Assembly: GCF_035994945.1 (NCBI RefSeq)
Contig: NZ_CP108677.1
Span: forward strand, 6,076,001 to 6,140,000
DNA length: 64,000 bases
Source: Streptomyces sp. NBC_01216
Lineage (GTDB): Bacteria > Actinomycetota > Actinomycetes > Streptomycetales > Streptomycetaceae
Direction of reading: 5' to 3'
Part shown: piece after piece, positions 38,271-47,057 of the stretch
Layout of the letters: every line of letters starts with the position of its first letter
How positions within the stretch are numbered: position 1 is the stretch's first letter
The notes under the pieces: model-generated
What the model saw: the letters and a program-made list of their open reading frames with translations, nothing else
Told to the model about the DNA's origin: nothing
Databases searched by the model: none
Position numbers and translations under genes: made by a program

Positions 38271-39421
38271 AGCGCCTGCGCCGCCGCGATGCCCAGGGCC
38301 ACGACCAGCGTCACCACGACGAAGACGAACAGCCGCTGGCGCAGCAGGCGCGGATGAGCGGGCCGCCGGCCGGTGGAGGTGGTGCGCCCGCCCGCCCGGG
38401 AGGGAACGGGCCGGCCGTTGGGCCGCGAGGGCGCGGGGCGTGATCCGCCGCCGGTGCGGGGAGCGGACGGGCGGGAGGCGGGCCCCTGCCCCTGCGCGCG
38501 GCCCTGGGTGGGGTGCTCGGTGTACCGCTCGGTCGGACGGTTCTCCGCGGCCTGTTCCGCGCGCTCCCGCTGCGCCGGAGGCCGGGACGCCGGCAGGCCC
38601 TGCGCCTCGCGCGCCGCGATCTCCTTCAGCCGCATGGACAGCTGGAGCGTGCTGGGGCGCTCCTCCGGGTCCTTCGCCAGACAGGCCCGTACGAGCGGGG
38701 CCAGCGCGTCCGGCACACCGTGCAGCAGCGGCTCCTCGTGGACCACCCGGTAGAGCATCACCTCGGAACTTCCGTGCCCGAACGGAGAGTCCGCCATCGC
38801 CGCGTAGGCAAGGGTGGCGCCGAGCGAGAAGACGTCCGTGGCAGGGGTGACAGCCGCGCCGCGCACCTGCTCGGGGGCGAGGAATCCGGGGGAGCCGACG
38901 GCGGTGCCCACGTGAGTGAGGGTGCTGGCACCGGTGGCCCAGGCGATGCCGAAGTCGATGATCCGCGGCCCTTTGGGGGAGAGCAGGATGTTCGACGGCT
39001 TGAGGTCTCGGTGGACGACCCCGGCCTCGTGGACGGCGACCAGGCCCTCCGAGAGCGCCGCGCCGATCGCGGCGACGTCGGCCGCCCGCAGGGGTCCCTC
39101 CTCGGCGACACGGTCGTGCAGGGACGGACCGGGCACGTACTGGGTCGCGAACCAGGGGCGCTCGGCCTCCAGATCGGCGGCGACCAGGCGGGCGGTGCAG
39201 CCGCCCCGGATGCGCCGGGCGGCGGACACCTCCCGGGCGAACCGGGAGCGGAACTCCTGGTCCTCGGCCAGGTCGGGGCGGATCACCTTCAGCGCCACCC
39301 GCTGCCCGCGCCGGTCGGACCCCAGGTAGACGACCCCCATACCGCCCGCGCCGAGCCGCCGGTGGAGCCGGAACGACCCGACGATCCGCGGATCCTCGCG
39401 CCGGAGCCGCATCATCGCCAT
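38261..39421 (-). CDS. Hanks-type Ser/Thr protein kinase
   Basis: A 386-residue membrane kinase. Kinase domain, residues 15-275: GAGGMG P-loop (24-29), ATP Lys45 in ALKVI, VVHRDLKPSNILL (catalytic Asp139), DFG (156-158), and GSPGFLAPEQVRG. A Pro/Arg/Ser-rich linker (285-360) leads to one transmembrane helix near the C-terminus (LFVFVVVTLVVALGIAAA). There is almost no extracellular part, so no PASTA-type sensor. ATG 39421 is preferred; the upstream ATG at 39451 adds a short basic tail. Confidence 0.9.
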   Translation of the reverse strand: MAMMRLRREDPRIVGSFRLHRRLGAGGMGVVYLGSDRRGQRVALKVIRPDLAEDQEFRSRFAREVSAARRIRGGCTARLVAADLEAERPWFATQYVPGPSLHDRVAEEGPLRAADVAAIGAALSEGLVAVHEAGVVHRDLKPSNILLSPKGPRIIDFGIAWATGASTLTHVGTAVGSPGFLAPEQVRGAAVTPATDVFSLGATLAYAAMADSPFGHGSSEVMLYRVVHEEPLLHGVPDALAPLVRACLAKDPEERPSTLQLSMRLKEIAAREAQGLPASRPPAQRERAEQAAENRPTERYTEHPTQGRAQGQGPASRPSAPRTGGGSRPAPSRPNGRPVPSRAGGRTTSTGRRPAHPRLLRQRLFVFVVVTLVVALGIAAAQALQG

Positions 39422-39616
39422 GTCCGTCCCCTCGTCCGTTCGACGAGGCACAGCTTACGTATCGGCGCCCCGGCACGCTCATAGGCCGCGCCCTCGCCGC
39501 CGCATCGATTGTCAGTGCTGAGGAGGACACTTGAGGGGTGGTCAGGACGCCGCCCACGGCGGACGGCTCGGCCGCGGCATTTTCCAATGTCCGTTCACAG
39601 GAGGGGGATTGGACCG

Positions 39617-39850
39617 ATGAAGGGTGATCGCGTGGAGATTGTCGTGGATGCGGGGGACACGACGCGGACGTACGAAGTGGTGGCAAGCCGGGCAGGCCGG
39701 AGGGTGGAGACGGCGGTCCGTCGAGGGGTGGTCGAAGTGAGCGAAGTCACGCGTACCGGGGTGGTCGTCCGCACCGCGCGGTTCATGGCCAGCCGTGTCC
39801 TCGCGCTGGTCGAGCAGCCGGTACCCCTCCGGGAAGACCCTCAGTCCTAA
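39617..39850 (+). CDS. small hypothetical protein (77 aa)
   Basis: A protein of 77 residues rich in Val, Arg and Thr (VEIVVDAGDTTRTYEVVASR), probably a small beta-rich fold. ATG 39617 follows GGAGGGGG. Similar short proteins are found next to kinases in other Streptomyces by memory. No function can be given. Confidence 0.6.
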   Translation: MKGDRVEIVVDAGDTTRTYEVVASRAGRRVETAVRRGVVEVSEVTRTGVVVRTARFMASRVLALVEQPVPLREDPQS

Positions 39851-40040
39851 CGGCGCGTCTCCACCCTGGGGAGTACGTCGCGCGGGCGGGGGTCATCCTC
39901 CCGGAGGCCCGGAAGTCGGTACGCGGGCATGACGTCCGGTCGGAGCCCGCTGCCTAGTGTGGACGTCAAGCGGCGGGGGCAAGCACTCGTCCCCCGAGGC
40001 CACGCGCCCGCCGCCCGTCAGACACGACAGGAGAGGACCC

Positions 40041-40208
40041 ATGGCGCACCCGGCACCGCGGCTGAACACCCGCCCCTCGGGCCGCCGCCACCCTCTGGTG
40101 GCGACCGCCATGGTCCTCCCTCTCGCGGCCCTGCTCGTGGTCGCCTTCGGCGGCTGGGACGCGGTGGTCACTCAGGCGTCGTCCGTGGGCGTGATGCTGG
40201 GGCGCTGA
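40041..40208 (+). CDS. small single-TM protein (55 aa)
   Basis: A 55-residue peptide with a basic N-terminus (MAHPAPRLNTRPSGRRH) and one hydrophobic segment (LVATAMVLPLAALLVVAFGG), so either a membrane anchor or an uncleaved signal. ATG 40041 has CAGGAGAGG 8 bases before it. Function unknown. Confidence 0.55.
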   Translation: MAHPAPRLNTRPSGRRHPLVATAMVLPLAALLVVAFGGWDAVVTQASSVGVMLGR

Positions 40209-40388
40209 ACGGCGCCCTGGACCCGGGAGAGCGGCCCGGGTCGGGGACATCCGGCCGACAGCCCCGTGGGGACGGGGGTGCGACGGACGACAGCGTGTGG
40301 CCGGTCAGCGGGGAGCTGGCCGGCCATCGCGCGTTCCGCCCCGCGAAGGCCGGCCTCACCCGCGGCGCGGTCGGCGTAGGCTCCCCGG

Positions 40389-41411
40389 GTGCTGCCTGAC
40401 GACCTCGCCCTCCTCCACGCGCTCGCCCGGGACACCGCCCACACCGGGGCCCCCGCCCGGGACGCAGGCCACGCCGGGACGTCCCCCGCCCGCCCCGGCA
40501 CCGTCTGCTCCTGCGTCACCGCCGTCCTCGCCGACCGGGTGGACGGCACCGTCGTGCGGCACGGCGCGGTCGTCGTCAAGGCGCACGCGCCGGGCACGGT
40601 CCCGGCCGAGCACATCCTGCGGACGGCGGTGGCGGCCCACCCGGACACGGACGGGGTCCTGCTGCGTCCCCTTCCGTTCCCCGGACGTACCGTCGCCGGC
40701 CGCGCCCTGACCGCCTGGCCCTACGGCGGTCCCGTCGACCCAGCGGACCCCGACGCGGCGCCCTGGGAGGAGGCCGCGCGACTGCTCGCACGGCTGCACG
40801 CGACCGTGCCCCCGTACCCTCTCCCCGCGATGCGCGCCCCGGCCAAGGCGGCGCTCGCCGTCGACCGCATGCGACGGTCCGGGGCGCCCGCGCCCGCTGT
40901 CGACGCCGTGCTGCGCGCCTGGCGCACCGTGCCCGAGGCGATCACCGACACCGGTCACCTGTGCCATGGGGACTTCCACCTCGGCCAGCTCGTCCGGGAC
41001 CCGGCGGTCGGCGGGCGCTGGCTGCTCATCGACGTCGACGACCTCGGCCGGGGCGACCCGGCCTGGGATCTGGCGCGCCCCGCCGCCTGGTACGCCGCCG
41101 GGCTCCTGCCTCCGGACGTCTGGAGCCGCTTCCTGGACGCCTACCGTACGGCCGGCGGTCCCGCCGTCACACCGCCGCCGTCCGTCCCGCCCGCCCGGCG
41201 TCCGGTCGCGGTGACGCCCCCGACGACCGGCGACCCGTGGGAGCGACTGGACGTCCCGGCGCGTGCCCTCACCGTGCAGACGGCCGCGCTCGCCCTGGCG
41301 AAGTCCACCGCCGAGGGCCGGCCCCTGGACGAGGTGGAGGAAGTGATCATCGACACGTGCTCCCGAATCGGCACCTTCCGAACCGAGTTGGCTCCGCCCG
41401 CGTCCACGTAA
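40389..41411 (+). CDS. aminoglycoside phosphotransferase (APH)-fold kinase
   Basis: A 340-residue APH/choline-kinase-fold protein. The catalytic loop is HLCHGDFHLGQLV and the metal site is LLIDVDDLGRGDPAWDLARPAAW. The ATP-binding lysine is probably in AVVVKAHAPGT. The region before residue 80 and a Pro-rich stretch near 255-270 are variable. It could phosphorylate a sugar, antibiotic or other small molecule. Starts at GTG 40389, close to an upstream tight intergenic. Confidence 0.8.
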   Translation: MLPDDLALLHALARDTAHTGAPARDAGHAGTSPARPGTVCSCVTAVLADRVDGTVVRHGAVVVKAHAPGTVPAEHILRTAVAAHPDTDGVLLRPLPFPGRTVAGRALTAWPYGGPVDPADPDAAPWEEAARLLARLHATVPPYPLPAMRAPAKAALAVDRMRRSGAPAPAVDAVLRAWRTVPEAITDTGHLCHGDFHLGQLVRDPAVGGRWLLIDVDDLGRGDPAWDLARPAAWYAAGLLPPDVWSRFLDAYRTAGGPAVTPPPSVPPARRPVAVTPPTTGDPWERLDVPARALTVQTAALALAKSTAEGRPLDEVEEVIIDTCSRIGTFRTELAPPAST

Positions 41412-41452
41412 GGTGAAGCGGTCCTTTCGAACGGCAGGGAGTTGAGCCGACC

Positions 41453-41740
41453 ATGCAGTGCCCCAAGTGCCATGCAGCGATGCACACGTACAACCGCAAC
41501 GGCGTTCAGATCGAGCAGTGCAGCGGCTGCCGCGGGATCTTCCTGGACTACGGCGAGCTGGAGGCCCTGACCCGCCTGGAGTCCCAGTGGGTGCAGCAGG
41601 CCCCGCCCGCACCCGCGCCGCCCGCCTACCCGGCCCAGGGTGCTCCCGCCGCCCCCGCCTGGGGCGCCCCGCATCACGGTGGGCACCGCGGCGGCCACTA
41701 CCGTAAGCACGGTTTCGGCCGGATGCTCTTCTCCTCCTGA
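41453..41740 (+). CDS. zf-TFIIB zinc-ribbon protein
   Basis: A 95-residue protein with two CxxC knuckles, MQCPKCHAAMHTYNRNGVQI and EQCSGCRGIFLDYGELEAL, the zinc ribbon of the zf-TFIIB family. The C-terminal half is Pro/Ala/His/Gly-rich and disordered. Function unknown. A strong terminator follows. Confidence 0.85.
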   Translation: MQCPKCHAAMHTYNRNGVQIEQCSGCRGIFLDYGELEALTRLESQWVQQAPPAPAPPAYPAQGAPAAPAWGAPHHGGHRGGHYRKHGFGRMLFSS

Positions 41741-41759
41741 ACGGGAGTGGGGCATGCGA

Positions 41760-41792
41760 AAGCCCCCGGTCGCCTGAGGCGGCCGGGGGCTT
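41760..41792 (+). terminator. stem-loop after zinc-ribbon gene
   Basis: AAGCCCCCGG and CCGGGGGCTT pair perfectly over 10 bp. It lies directly before the minus-strand tRNA array and may end transcription from both sides. Confidence 0.8.
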
Positions 41793-41799
41793 CCCGTGG

Positions 41800-41871
41800 T
41801 GCGCGATACTGGGATTGAACCAGTGACCTCTTCCGTGTCAGGGAAGCGCTCTCCCGCTGAGCTAATCGCGC
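41800..41871 (-). tRNA. tRNA-Val (GAC)
   Basis: The reverse complement folds as a cloverleaf: acceptor GCGCGAT with ATCGCGC, D-loop AGCTCAGCGGGAGAGC, anticodon loop CTGACAC (anticodon GAC), and T-arm CTGGTTCAATCCCAG. Here the bases after the discriminator A read CCA. Confidence 0.95.
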
Positions 41872-41910
41872 GGGACGGTCCGGAACCATACAGGACCAGG
41901 GTTTGCTGCG

Positions 41911-41982
41911 TGCGCGATACTGGGATTGAACCAGTGACCTCTTCCGTGTCAGGGAAGCGCTCTCCCGCTGAGCTAATCGCGC
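41911..41982 (-). tRNA. tRNA-Val (GAC)
   Basis: Identical in body and acceptor to the copy at 41800, but no CCA is encoded after the discriminator A. Second of three tandem copies. Confidence 0.95.
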
Positions 41983-42001
41983 GGGGATCCTCGCGGACCA
42001 G

Positions 42002-42073
42002 TGGACGATACTGGGATTGAACCAGTGACCTCTTCCGTGTCAGGGAAGCGCTCTCCCGCTGAGCTAATCGTCC
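42002..42073 (-). tRNA. tRNA-Val (GAC), variant acceptor
   Basis: Same D, anticodon (GAC) and T arms as the two other copies, but the acceptor stem is GGACGAT paired with ATCGTCC, so both strands changed together. The first Val copy in transcription order. Confidence 0.95.
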
Positions 42074-42074
42074 T

Positions 42075-42148
42075 TGGAGGTGGAGACGGGATTTGAACCC
42101 GTGTAGACGGCTTTGCAGGCCGTTGCCTCGCCTCTCGGCCACTCCACC
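42075..42148 (-). tRNA. tRNA-Cys (GCA)
   Basis: Acceptor GGTGGAG with CTCCACC, anticodon stem-loop CGGCCTGCAAAGCCG (anticodon GCA), T-arm ACGGGTTCAAATCCCGT, discriminator T, and encoded CCA. Confidence 0.95.
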
Positions 42149-42187
42149 AGGAGTGAATACGGGGGTTCGGGAAGATCCCCCACATCG

Positions 42188-42260
42188 AGCGGACGACGAG
42201 ATTCGAACTCGCGACCCTCACCTTGGCAAGGTGATGCTCTACCAACTGAGCCACGTCCGC
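42188..42260 (-). tRNA. tRNA-Gly (GCC)
   Basis: Acceptor GCGGACG with CGTCCGC, anticodon stem-loop CACCTTGCCAAGGTG (anticodon GCC), T-arm GCGAGTTCGAATCTCGT. First gene of the array in transcription order. Confidence 0.95.
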
Positions 42261-42302
42261 TTGTCGGTTCCGTTGCGCTTGCGCGTCCCGGCGACGTGTT
42301 GA

Positions 42303-42330
42303 ACTCTAGCGGATTCCCGGGCCAGCACAA
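42303..42330 (-). promoter_or_regulatory. promoter of the tRNA Gly-Cys-Val-Val-Val array
   Basis: On the minus strand TTGTGC (42325-42330) and TAGAGT (42303-42308) are separated by 16 bases and lie about 43 bases before tRNA-Gly. The only good promoter upstream of the array, so all five tRNAs may come from one transcript. Confidence 0.55.
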
Positions 42331-42480
42331 AAACGCGTTTCCGCAGCGTGCTGACGTGCGTGCCGATCCGAGCGCCGGCCGCCGCCAGGGAGCGTTCCCG
42401 CCGCGGTCACTCCCCGTGTTCCTCGGATGACCCACCGCCGCCCCCGGCGCCTCCTGCCCACCCGCCATAGACTCACATCC

Positions 42481-43533
42481 GTGCACACCCTCGCTCCCAT
42501 GGCCCGCTTCGGCGGCCTCGTCGCCACCGACCTGCGGGATGTGACCCGTGACCCCGAAGCCCTGGACTCGCGGGGCTTCTGGGCCGTCTCCGCCGACTTC
42601 GAAGGCCGTCTGACCTGCGCCCGCTTCGGCGAGGTGCGCCGACGACCGGTTCCCGCGCCCGCCCCCGGAGCGTGGCGCGGGCCCGCCGTCGGTGACTGGA
42701 CGTCCTCCCTCGACCGCTCCGCGTACACCGACGGAGTGCGCCGGATCCGTGCCCACATCGCGCGCGGCGAGGTCTACCAGGCCAACCTCTGCCGCGTGCT
42801 GTCCGCGCGCTTGCCCGACCCCGCGGGCGCCGACGTCGACGCCCTCACCGCACTCCTCGCCCGCGGGAACCCGGCCCCTTACGCCGGCACGATCAGGCTG
42901 CCCGCGCACGGGGTGGAGATCGCGACCGCCTCGCCGGAGCTCTACCTGCGCCGCGACGGTTGTGTCGTCGCCTCCGGTCCCATCAAGGGCACCGGCCGCA
43001 CCGCCGCGGACCTGCTGGAGAAGGACCACGCGGAGAACGTGATGATCGTGGACCTGGTCCGCAACGACCTCGGCCGGGTCTGCGCCACCGGCTCGGTGAC
43101 CGTCCCCGAGCTCTGCGCCGTGGAGGCCCATCCCGGCCTCGTCCACCTCGTCTCCACCGTCCGCGGCGAGCTGCCCGGAGGGACCGGCTGGCGTGAGCTC
43201 CTCGACGCCACCTTCCCGCCCGGCTCCGTCACCGGAGCGCCCAAGTCCAGTGCCCTGCGGATCATCCGGGCGCTGGAGACCGCACCCCGCGGCCCCTACT
43301 GCGGCGGCATCGGCTGGGTGGACGCCGACCGGCGCACCGGGGAGCTCGCCGTCGGCATACGCACCTTCTGGATCGACCGAGGCGAGGGGATACTCCGTTT
43401 CGGCACCGGCGCCGGTATCACCTGGGGCTCCGACCCCGAGCGGGAATGGGCGGAGACCGAACTCAAGGCCGCTCGCCTCCTCGCGGTAGCGTCGGGCACG
43501 TACGAGGCGAGCGGAAGGGCCATTTCTCGATGA
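42481..43533 (+). CDS. pabB: aminodeoxychorismate synthase component I (chorismate-binding)
   Basis: A 350-residue chorismate-utilising enzyme. Seen: RGEVYQANLCRVLSARL, YAGTIRLPAHGVEIATASPE, SGPIKGTGRTAADLLEKDHAENVMIVDLVRNDLGR (Lys of the PIKGT motif marks PabB rather than TrpE), and FPPGSVTGAPKSSALRIIRAL. It makes 4-amino-4-deoxychorismate for folate. GTG 42481 follows TAGACT by 7 bases, so it is probably leaderless; the upstream ATG 42427 is rejected. Overlaps pabC by 4 bases. Confidence 0.85.
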   Translation: MHTLAPMARFGGLVATDLRDVTRDPEALDSRGFWAVSADFEGRLTCARFGEVRRRPVPAPAPGAWRGPAVGDWTSSLDRSAYTDGVRRIRAHIARGEVYQANLCRVLSARLPDPAGADVDALTALLARGNPAPYAGTIRLPAHGVEIATASPELYLRRDGCVVASGPIKGTGRTAADLLEKDHAENVMIVDLVRNDLGRVCATGSVTVPELCAVEAHPGLVHLVSTVRGELPGGTGWRELLDATFPPGSVTGAPKSSALRIIRALETAPRGPYCGGIGWVDADRRTGELAVGIRTFWIDRGEGILRFGTGAGITWGSDPEREWAETELKAARLLAVASGTYEASGRAISR

Positions 43534-44360
43534 AACTCTGGGTCAACGGCGGGCTGTACGACGAGGAGGAAGCCCGGGTGTCCGTCCTGGACCACGGGCT
43601 GACCGTCGGCGACGGGATCTTCGAAACGGTCAAGGCCCAGCGGGGCGAGACCTTCGCGCTCACGCTCCACCTCGAACGCCTGACCCGCTCCGCCCGGGGT
43701 CTGGGCCTGCCCGACCCCGACCTCGACGAGGTCCGCCGCGCCTGCGAGGCCGTGCTGGAGGCCAACCCGATGGAGCTCGGCCGGCTCCGCGTCACGTACA
43801 CCGGCGGCGTGTCCCCGCTGGGGTCCGAGCGGGGAACCGCCGGAGCCGGTCTCGTCGTGGCGCTCGGCGAGACCACCCGCAGGCCCGACTCCACCGCCGT
43901 GGTCACCGTTCCCTGGACCCGCAACGAGCGCGGCGCGGTCACCGGTCTGAAGACCACCTCGTACGCGGAGAACGTCGTCGCTCTCGCCAGGGCCCGCGAA
44001 CAGGGCGCCTCCGAGGCCCTGTTCGCCAACACGGCCGGCCGGCTCTGCGAGGGCACCGGCTCCAACGTCTTCGTCGTGATCGACGGCCGTATCCACACCC
44101 CGCCGCTCGCCTCCGGCTGTCTGGCCGGCATCACCCGCGCGCTCGCGCTGGAGTGGACCGGAGGTCAGGAGACGGCCCTGCCCCTCGACGTCCTGGAGAC
44201 CGCCGAGGAGGTCTTCCTGACCTCGACGCTCCGCGACGTCCAGGCCGTCCACCGGGTCGACGGCCGCACCTGGGAGACCGCGCCCGGGCCGGTGACGGCG
44301 AAGGCGATGAGGGTCTTCGACGAGCGCGCCGCGACGGACCGGGACCCACACCTCGGCTGA
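43530..44360 (+). CDS. pabC: aminodeoxychorismate lyase / class IV aminotransferase
   Basis: A 276-residue fold-type IV PLP enzyme that releases pyruvate to give p-aminobenzoate. The Schiff-base Lys141 lies in VTGLKTTSYAENVVAL. GDGIFETVKAQRGE near the N-terminus and LFANTAGRLCEGTGSNVFVV are typical. The overlap with pabB (ATGA) and the context make PabC more likely than a branched-chain or D-amino-acid transaminase, though those share the fold. Confidence 0.85.
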   Translation: MKLWVNGGLYDEEEARVSVLDHGLTVGDGIFETVKAQRGETFALTLHLERLTRSARGLGLPDPDLDEVRRACEAVLEANPMELGRLRVTYTGGVSPLGSERGTAGAGLVVALGETTRRPDSTAVVTVPWTRNERGAVTGLKTTSYAENVVALARAREQGASEALFANTAGRLCEGTGSNVFVVIDGRIHTPPLASGCLAGITRALALEWTGGQETALPLDVLETAEEVFLTSTLRDVQAVHRVDGRTWETAPGPVTAKAMRVFDERAATDRDPHLG

Positions 44361-44394
44361 CGGCCGACGGGACCCGGCGCCTCCGGTCCGGGAC

Positions 44395-44473
44395 CCGGAC
44401 CCCGGCCGAGTACAGGGCCGGAGCCGGGGTCCGGTCGTCGGGTCGCGCCCGCCGGGCGCGACCCGACGACCGG
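44395..44473 (+). terminator. two overlapping strong stem-loops after pabC
   Basis: Stem 1: CCGGACCCCGGC with GCCGGGGTCCGG (44395-44434, 12 bp). Stem 2: 44431-44450 with 44454-44473, a perfect 20-bp stem with a 3-base loop GCC. They share bases 44431-44434, so full formation of one limits the other. Confidence 0.75.
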
Positions 44474-44525
44474 ACGCGCGCAAAAGGGGATGACGGACGG
44501 CCCCGGTGTGGGTAGAACACGGGTG

Positions 44526-45365
44526 ATGACCACCACCCTGCGGCCGGTCGAGCCGCTTCAGCAGACCCCCGGCGGCGGCCGTGCGCGCACCTACGACGTC
44601 TGCGTGAACAGCCGCCGCGTCGGGTCCGTCCGTCTCGCCACCGTGCCGGGATTCGGCCCCGGGGCGGGCGAGATCACCGCTCTGGCGATCGACGAGCCGG
44701 ACCGGCGCAGGGGCCGCGGCACGGTCGCCGCGCTGGCCGGGGAGGAGATCCTGCGGGGCTGGGGCTGCGGCCGGATCCACGTCTCCGTCCCCGCGGGGGC
44801 CGACGCGGCGCTGCGGATGACCACCGCGCTCGGCTACACGGAACGCAGCCGGAACATGGTGAAGGAGCTGCCCGCGGAGCCTCCCGAGCTGCCGCCGGGC
44901 GTCGAGACCCGCCCCATGACCGAGGCGGAGTACCCGGAGTGGGAGGCACGGGCCCGGCAGGGGTTCGCGCAGAGCTGGATCGACCGGGGTGTCCCGGCGG
45001 ACCAGGCCCGCGCCAAGGCCGAGGCGAGCCACCGCGCCCATCTGCCGCAGGGTCTCGCCACGCCCGGGACCACGATCGAGGTGGTGCTGCGGGACGGGGC
45101 GCCGACCGGTTCCCTGTGGACCGGCCGGATCGAGTTCGAACCCGGCACCACCGGCGCCTACGTCTACGACGTCGAGATCGACGAGGCCCGGCGGGGCCAG
45201 GGCTACGGGCGCGCGCTCATGCTGCTCGCCGAGCGCGTCGCGCTGGACGCCGGGGAGAGCCTGCTCGGGCTGCACGTCTTCGCGGGGAACATCCCGGCGT
45301 TGCGGCTCTACGCCTCCCTCGGCTACCGCACGACCCACGTCAACAGCTTCAAGACGCTGGTGTGA
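44526..45365 (+). CDS. GNAT acetyltransferase with two GNAT domains
   Basis: A 279-residue protein with tandem GNAT folds. First (residues 15-115): EITALAIDEPDRRRGRGTVA then TTALGYTERSRNM. Second (125-279): VYDVEIDEARRGQGYGRALM and NIPALRLYASLGYRTTHVN, with a full acetyl-CoA site. The first lacks a complete motif and may be structural. ATG 44526 follows TAGAAC by 7 bases, so it is possibly leaderless. Confidence 0.82.
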   Translation: MTTTLRPVEPLQQTPGGGRARTYDVCVNSRRVGSVRLATVPGFGPGAGEITALAIDEPDRRRGRGTVAALAGEEILRGWGCGRIHVSVPAGADAALRMTTALGYTERSRNMVKELPAEPPELPPGVETRPMTEAEYPEWEARARQGFAQSWIDRGVPADQARAKAEASHRAHLPQGLATPGTTIEVVLRDGAPTGSLWTGRIEFEPGTTGAYVYDVEIDEARRGQGYGRALMLLAERVALDAGESLLGLHVFAGNIPALRLYASLGYRTTHVNSFKTLV

Positions 45366-45605
45366 CGTCCGCTGCCCGTCCCGGACGGCGGGGGATTCCG
45401 GCAACGGCCGGCTGACCGAGTCGGTGGGTTCCCGCTTCGCCGCGCTGTGCCGGTGCGGGTACCGGTCCTATCCGCTCTCGACAGGCTGACACCGCCGGTC
45501 CGGCGGCCTCGGCGACCGTTGACCGCCGTGTTCGTCGACGTCCCGGTCGAGGACGGCCCCGCACACGACACCTTCGGGCGGCGGGCCTTCCGCGTTCCCG
45601 TGGGG

Positions 45606-46124
45606 TCAGCCCGCGAGCAGGCGGTCGGCGATCTCCTCGACACGGGCGCGGAGGCCCTGCTGGCTCTTGCCGCCGTCGAGACGCTCACCGCCGATCACAT
45701 AGGTGGGGGTGCCGGTGACCTTGATCGCCTTCCCCTCGGCCTGGTCGGCGTCGACGGCCAGCAGGTGCCGTCCGTCGATCAGGGCGGTGTCGAACTCCTC
45801 AGCGTCCAGGCCCAGTTCGCCGGCAAGCTCGACGAGTAGCGACTCGCCCCGGTCGCCCAGCTCCGCGGTCCTGGCCAGCAGCGCCTCGACGTATGGTCCG
45901 CCGCTGCCCTGCTCGGCCGCTTCCTCCGCCGCCTGGGCCGCCGCGTAGGCGTGCTTGTTCTTCTCCAGCGGGAAGTGCCGCAGCCGCACGTCGATCCGGT
46001 CGCCGTACTTCTCCCTCAGCGCCCGCACGTCGTCGAGTGCCACGAAGCAATCCGGGCACTGGAGGTCGAACCAGGTCTCCAGGACGACGGGGGAGGCGGT
46101 GGTGGCGGTGGTGGACTCACTCAT
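45606..46124 (-). CDS. DsbA-family oxidoreductase (FrnE-like)
   Basis: A 172-residue thioredoxin-fold protein with an inserted helical domain. The active site is WFDLQCPDCFVAL (Cys23, Cys26; CPDC in place of CPWC/CPHC). The cis-proline loop is VTGTPTYVIGG. There is no signal peptide, which points to a cytoplasmic role like FrnE rather than exported DsbA. ATG 46124 has GGGAG upstream. Confidence 0.85.
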   Translation of the reverse strand: MSESTTATTASPVVLETWFDLQCPDCFVALDDVRALREKYGDRIDVRLRHFPLEKNKHAYAAAQAAEEAAEQGSGGPYVEALLARTAELGDRGESLLVELAGELGLDAEEFDTALIDGRHLLAVDADQAEGKAIKVTGTPTYVIGGERLDGGKSQQGLRARVEEIADRLLAG

Positions 46125-46291
46125 GGGAGCAGTCTCCCAGTAGGCCGCCGCGCGGCCCAACCGGGACCTGGGGAGGAGATCCCCCCGGCGCGACCCGGAG
46201 ATCTCCCTGAGGTCGGACCCGGCCCATGGCCGCACACGGCCCGGACGGTGCAGGATGGAAGGGACGTATCACACTGTGCCGGGAGGACCGC

Positions 46292-46714
46292 ATGCTTGCC
46301 GAGACCATTTGTTCCGCGGCGTCCGCGGCGGGGCTGGGCATCGCCGCGATCACGGCGTACCGCAAGCGGTTCCTCGCCGCGGCCAGGATCACGGCCTACG
46401 CACTGGTGCCCCTCGGCCTGGTCCTGACGGGCGCGGTCGAGTGGGCCTTCGACACCGTCTTCAGCCCGACCGCCTGGCTCGGGTTCGGGCTGCTCGGCGT
46501 GGCCTGGATGCTGTTCCTGTCCACCCGCGCGGTGGAGCGGCGCCGGGGTGGCCGGAAGGCGGCGGACCAGGGGGCCGGTCCGGAGGCCGTCGCCCCGGCC
46601 GCCTCCGCCCCCTCGCTCGGTCAGGGGCAGCATGGAGCGGCCCCGAAACCGAAGGACGCTCCCGCCGACGACTTCAGCGACATCGAGGCGATCCTGAAGA
46701 AACACGGGATCTGA
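46292..46714 (+). CDS. small membrane protein with cytoplasmic tail (140 aa)
   Basis: Three hydrophobic segments (ETICSAASAAGLGIAAITAY, ITAYALVPLGLVLTGAVEWA, PTAWLGFGLLGVAWMLFLST) are followed by a charged tail ending DDFSDIEAILKKHGI, a conserved-looking end in Streptomyces relatives. ATG 46292 has GGGAGGA 8 bases upstream. Function unknown. Confidence 0.75.
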   Translation: MLAETICSAASAAGLGIAAITAYRKRFLAAARITAYALVPLGLVLTGAVEWAFDTVFSPTAWLGFGLLGVAWMLFLSTRAVERRRGGRKAADQGAGPEAVAPAASAPSLGQGQHGAAPKPKDAPADDFSDIEAILKKHGI

Positions 46715-46849
46715 CACGAAGGGCACGGGACCCGGGGCGCGGATTCCCATCGCGCGAGACCGGAACATCCACGGAATGGGATGAACTCCCGCGCTCGTGG
46801 GGCGTGTTGCGGCGTGGCCGCAGTGCTTCCTGCGTCATCATCCCCCGAG

Positions 46850-47005
46850 ATGCCGGATACCTCGCACGATCACGCCCCCGCCCCCGTCCCCGCCGAGTCG
46901 CGCGGCTGTCTGTTCGCGCTCTCCCAGCCACCCCTGATGATCTTCCTCGCGGTGATCGGTGTGCTGCTCCTGATGGGCGCCGTGCACGATCTCTTCCTGC
47001 TGTGA
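46850..47005 (+). CDS. small single-TM protein (51 aa)
   Basis: A 51-residue peptide with the membrane segment PPLMIFLAVIGVLLLMGAVH near the C-terminus. ATG 46850 is preferred; an ATG at 46781 adds a Cys/Ala-rich extension with no support. No clear ribosome site. Function unknown. Confidence 0.5.
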   Translation: MPDTSHDHAPAPVPAESRGCLFALSQPPLMIFLAVIGVLLLMGAVHDLFLL

Positions 47006-47057
47006 GGGGGACGTGACGGCGGCGGCCCCTCGCGCACCAGACCGCGTCCGCCTGCCC

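Noticed and set aside
41796..42262. Direct repeats of about 70 bp suggesting CRISPR or a tandem repeat array
   Set aside because: The units are tRNA genes that fold as cloverleaves; there are no spacers of constant size. No CRISPR array was seen in the window.
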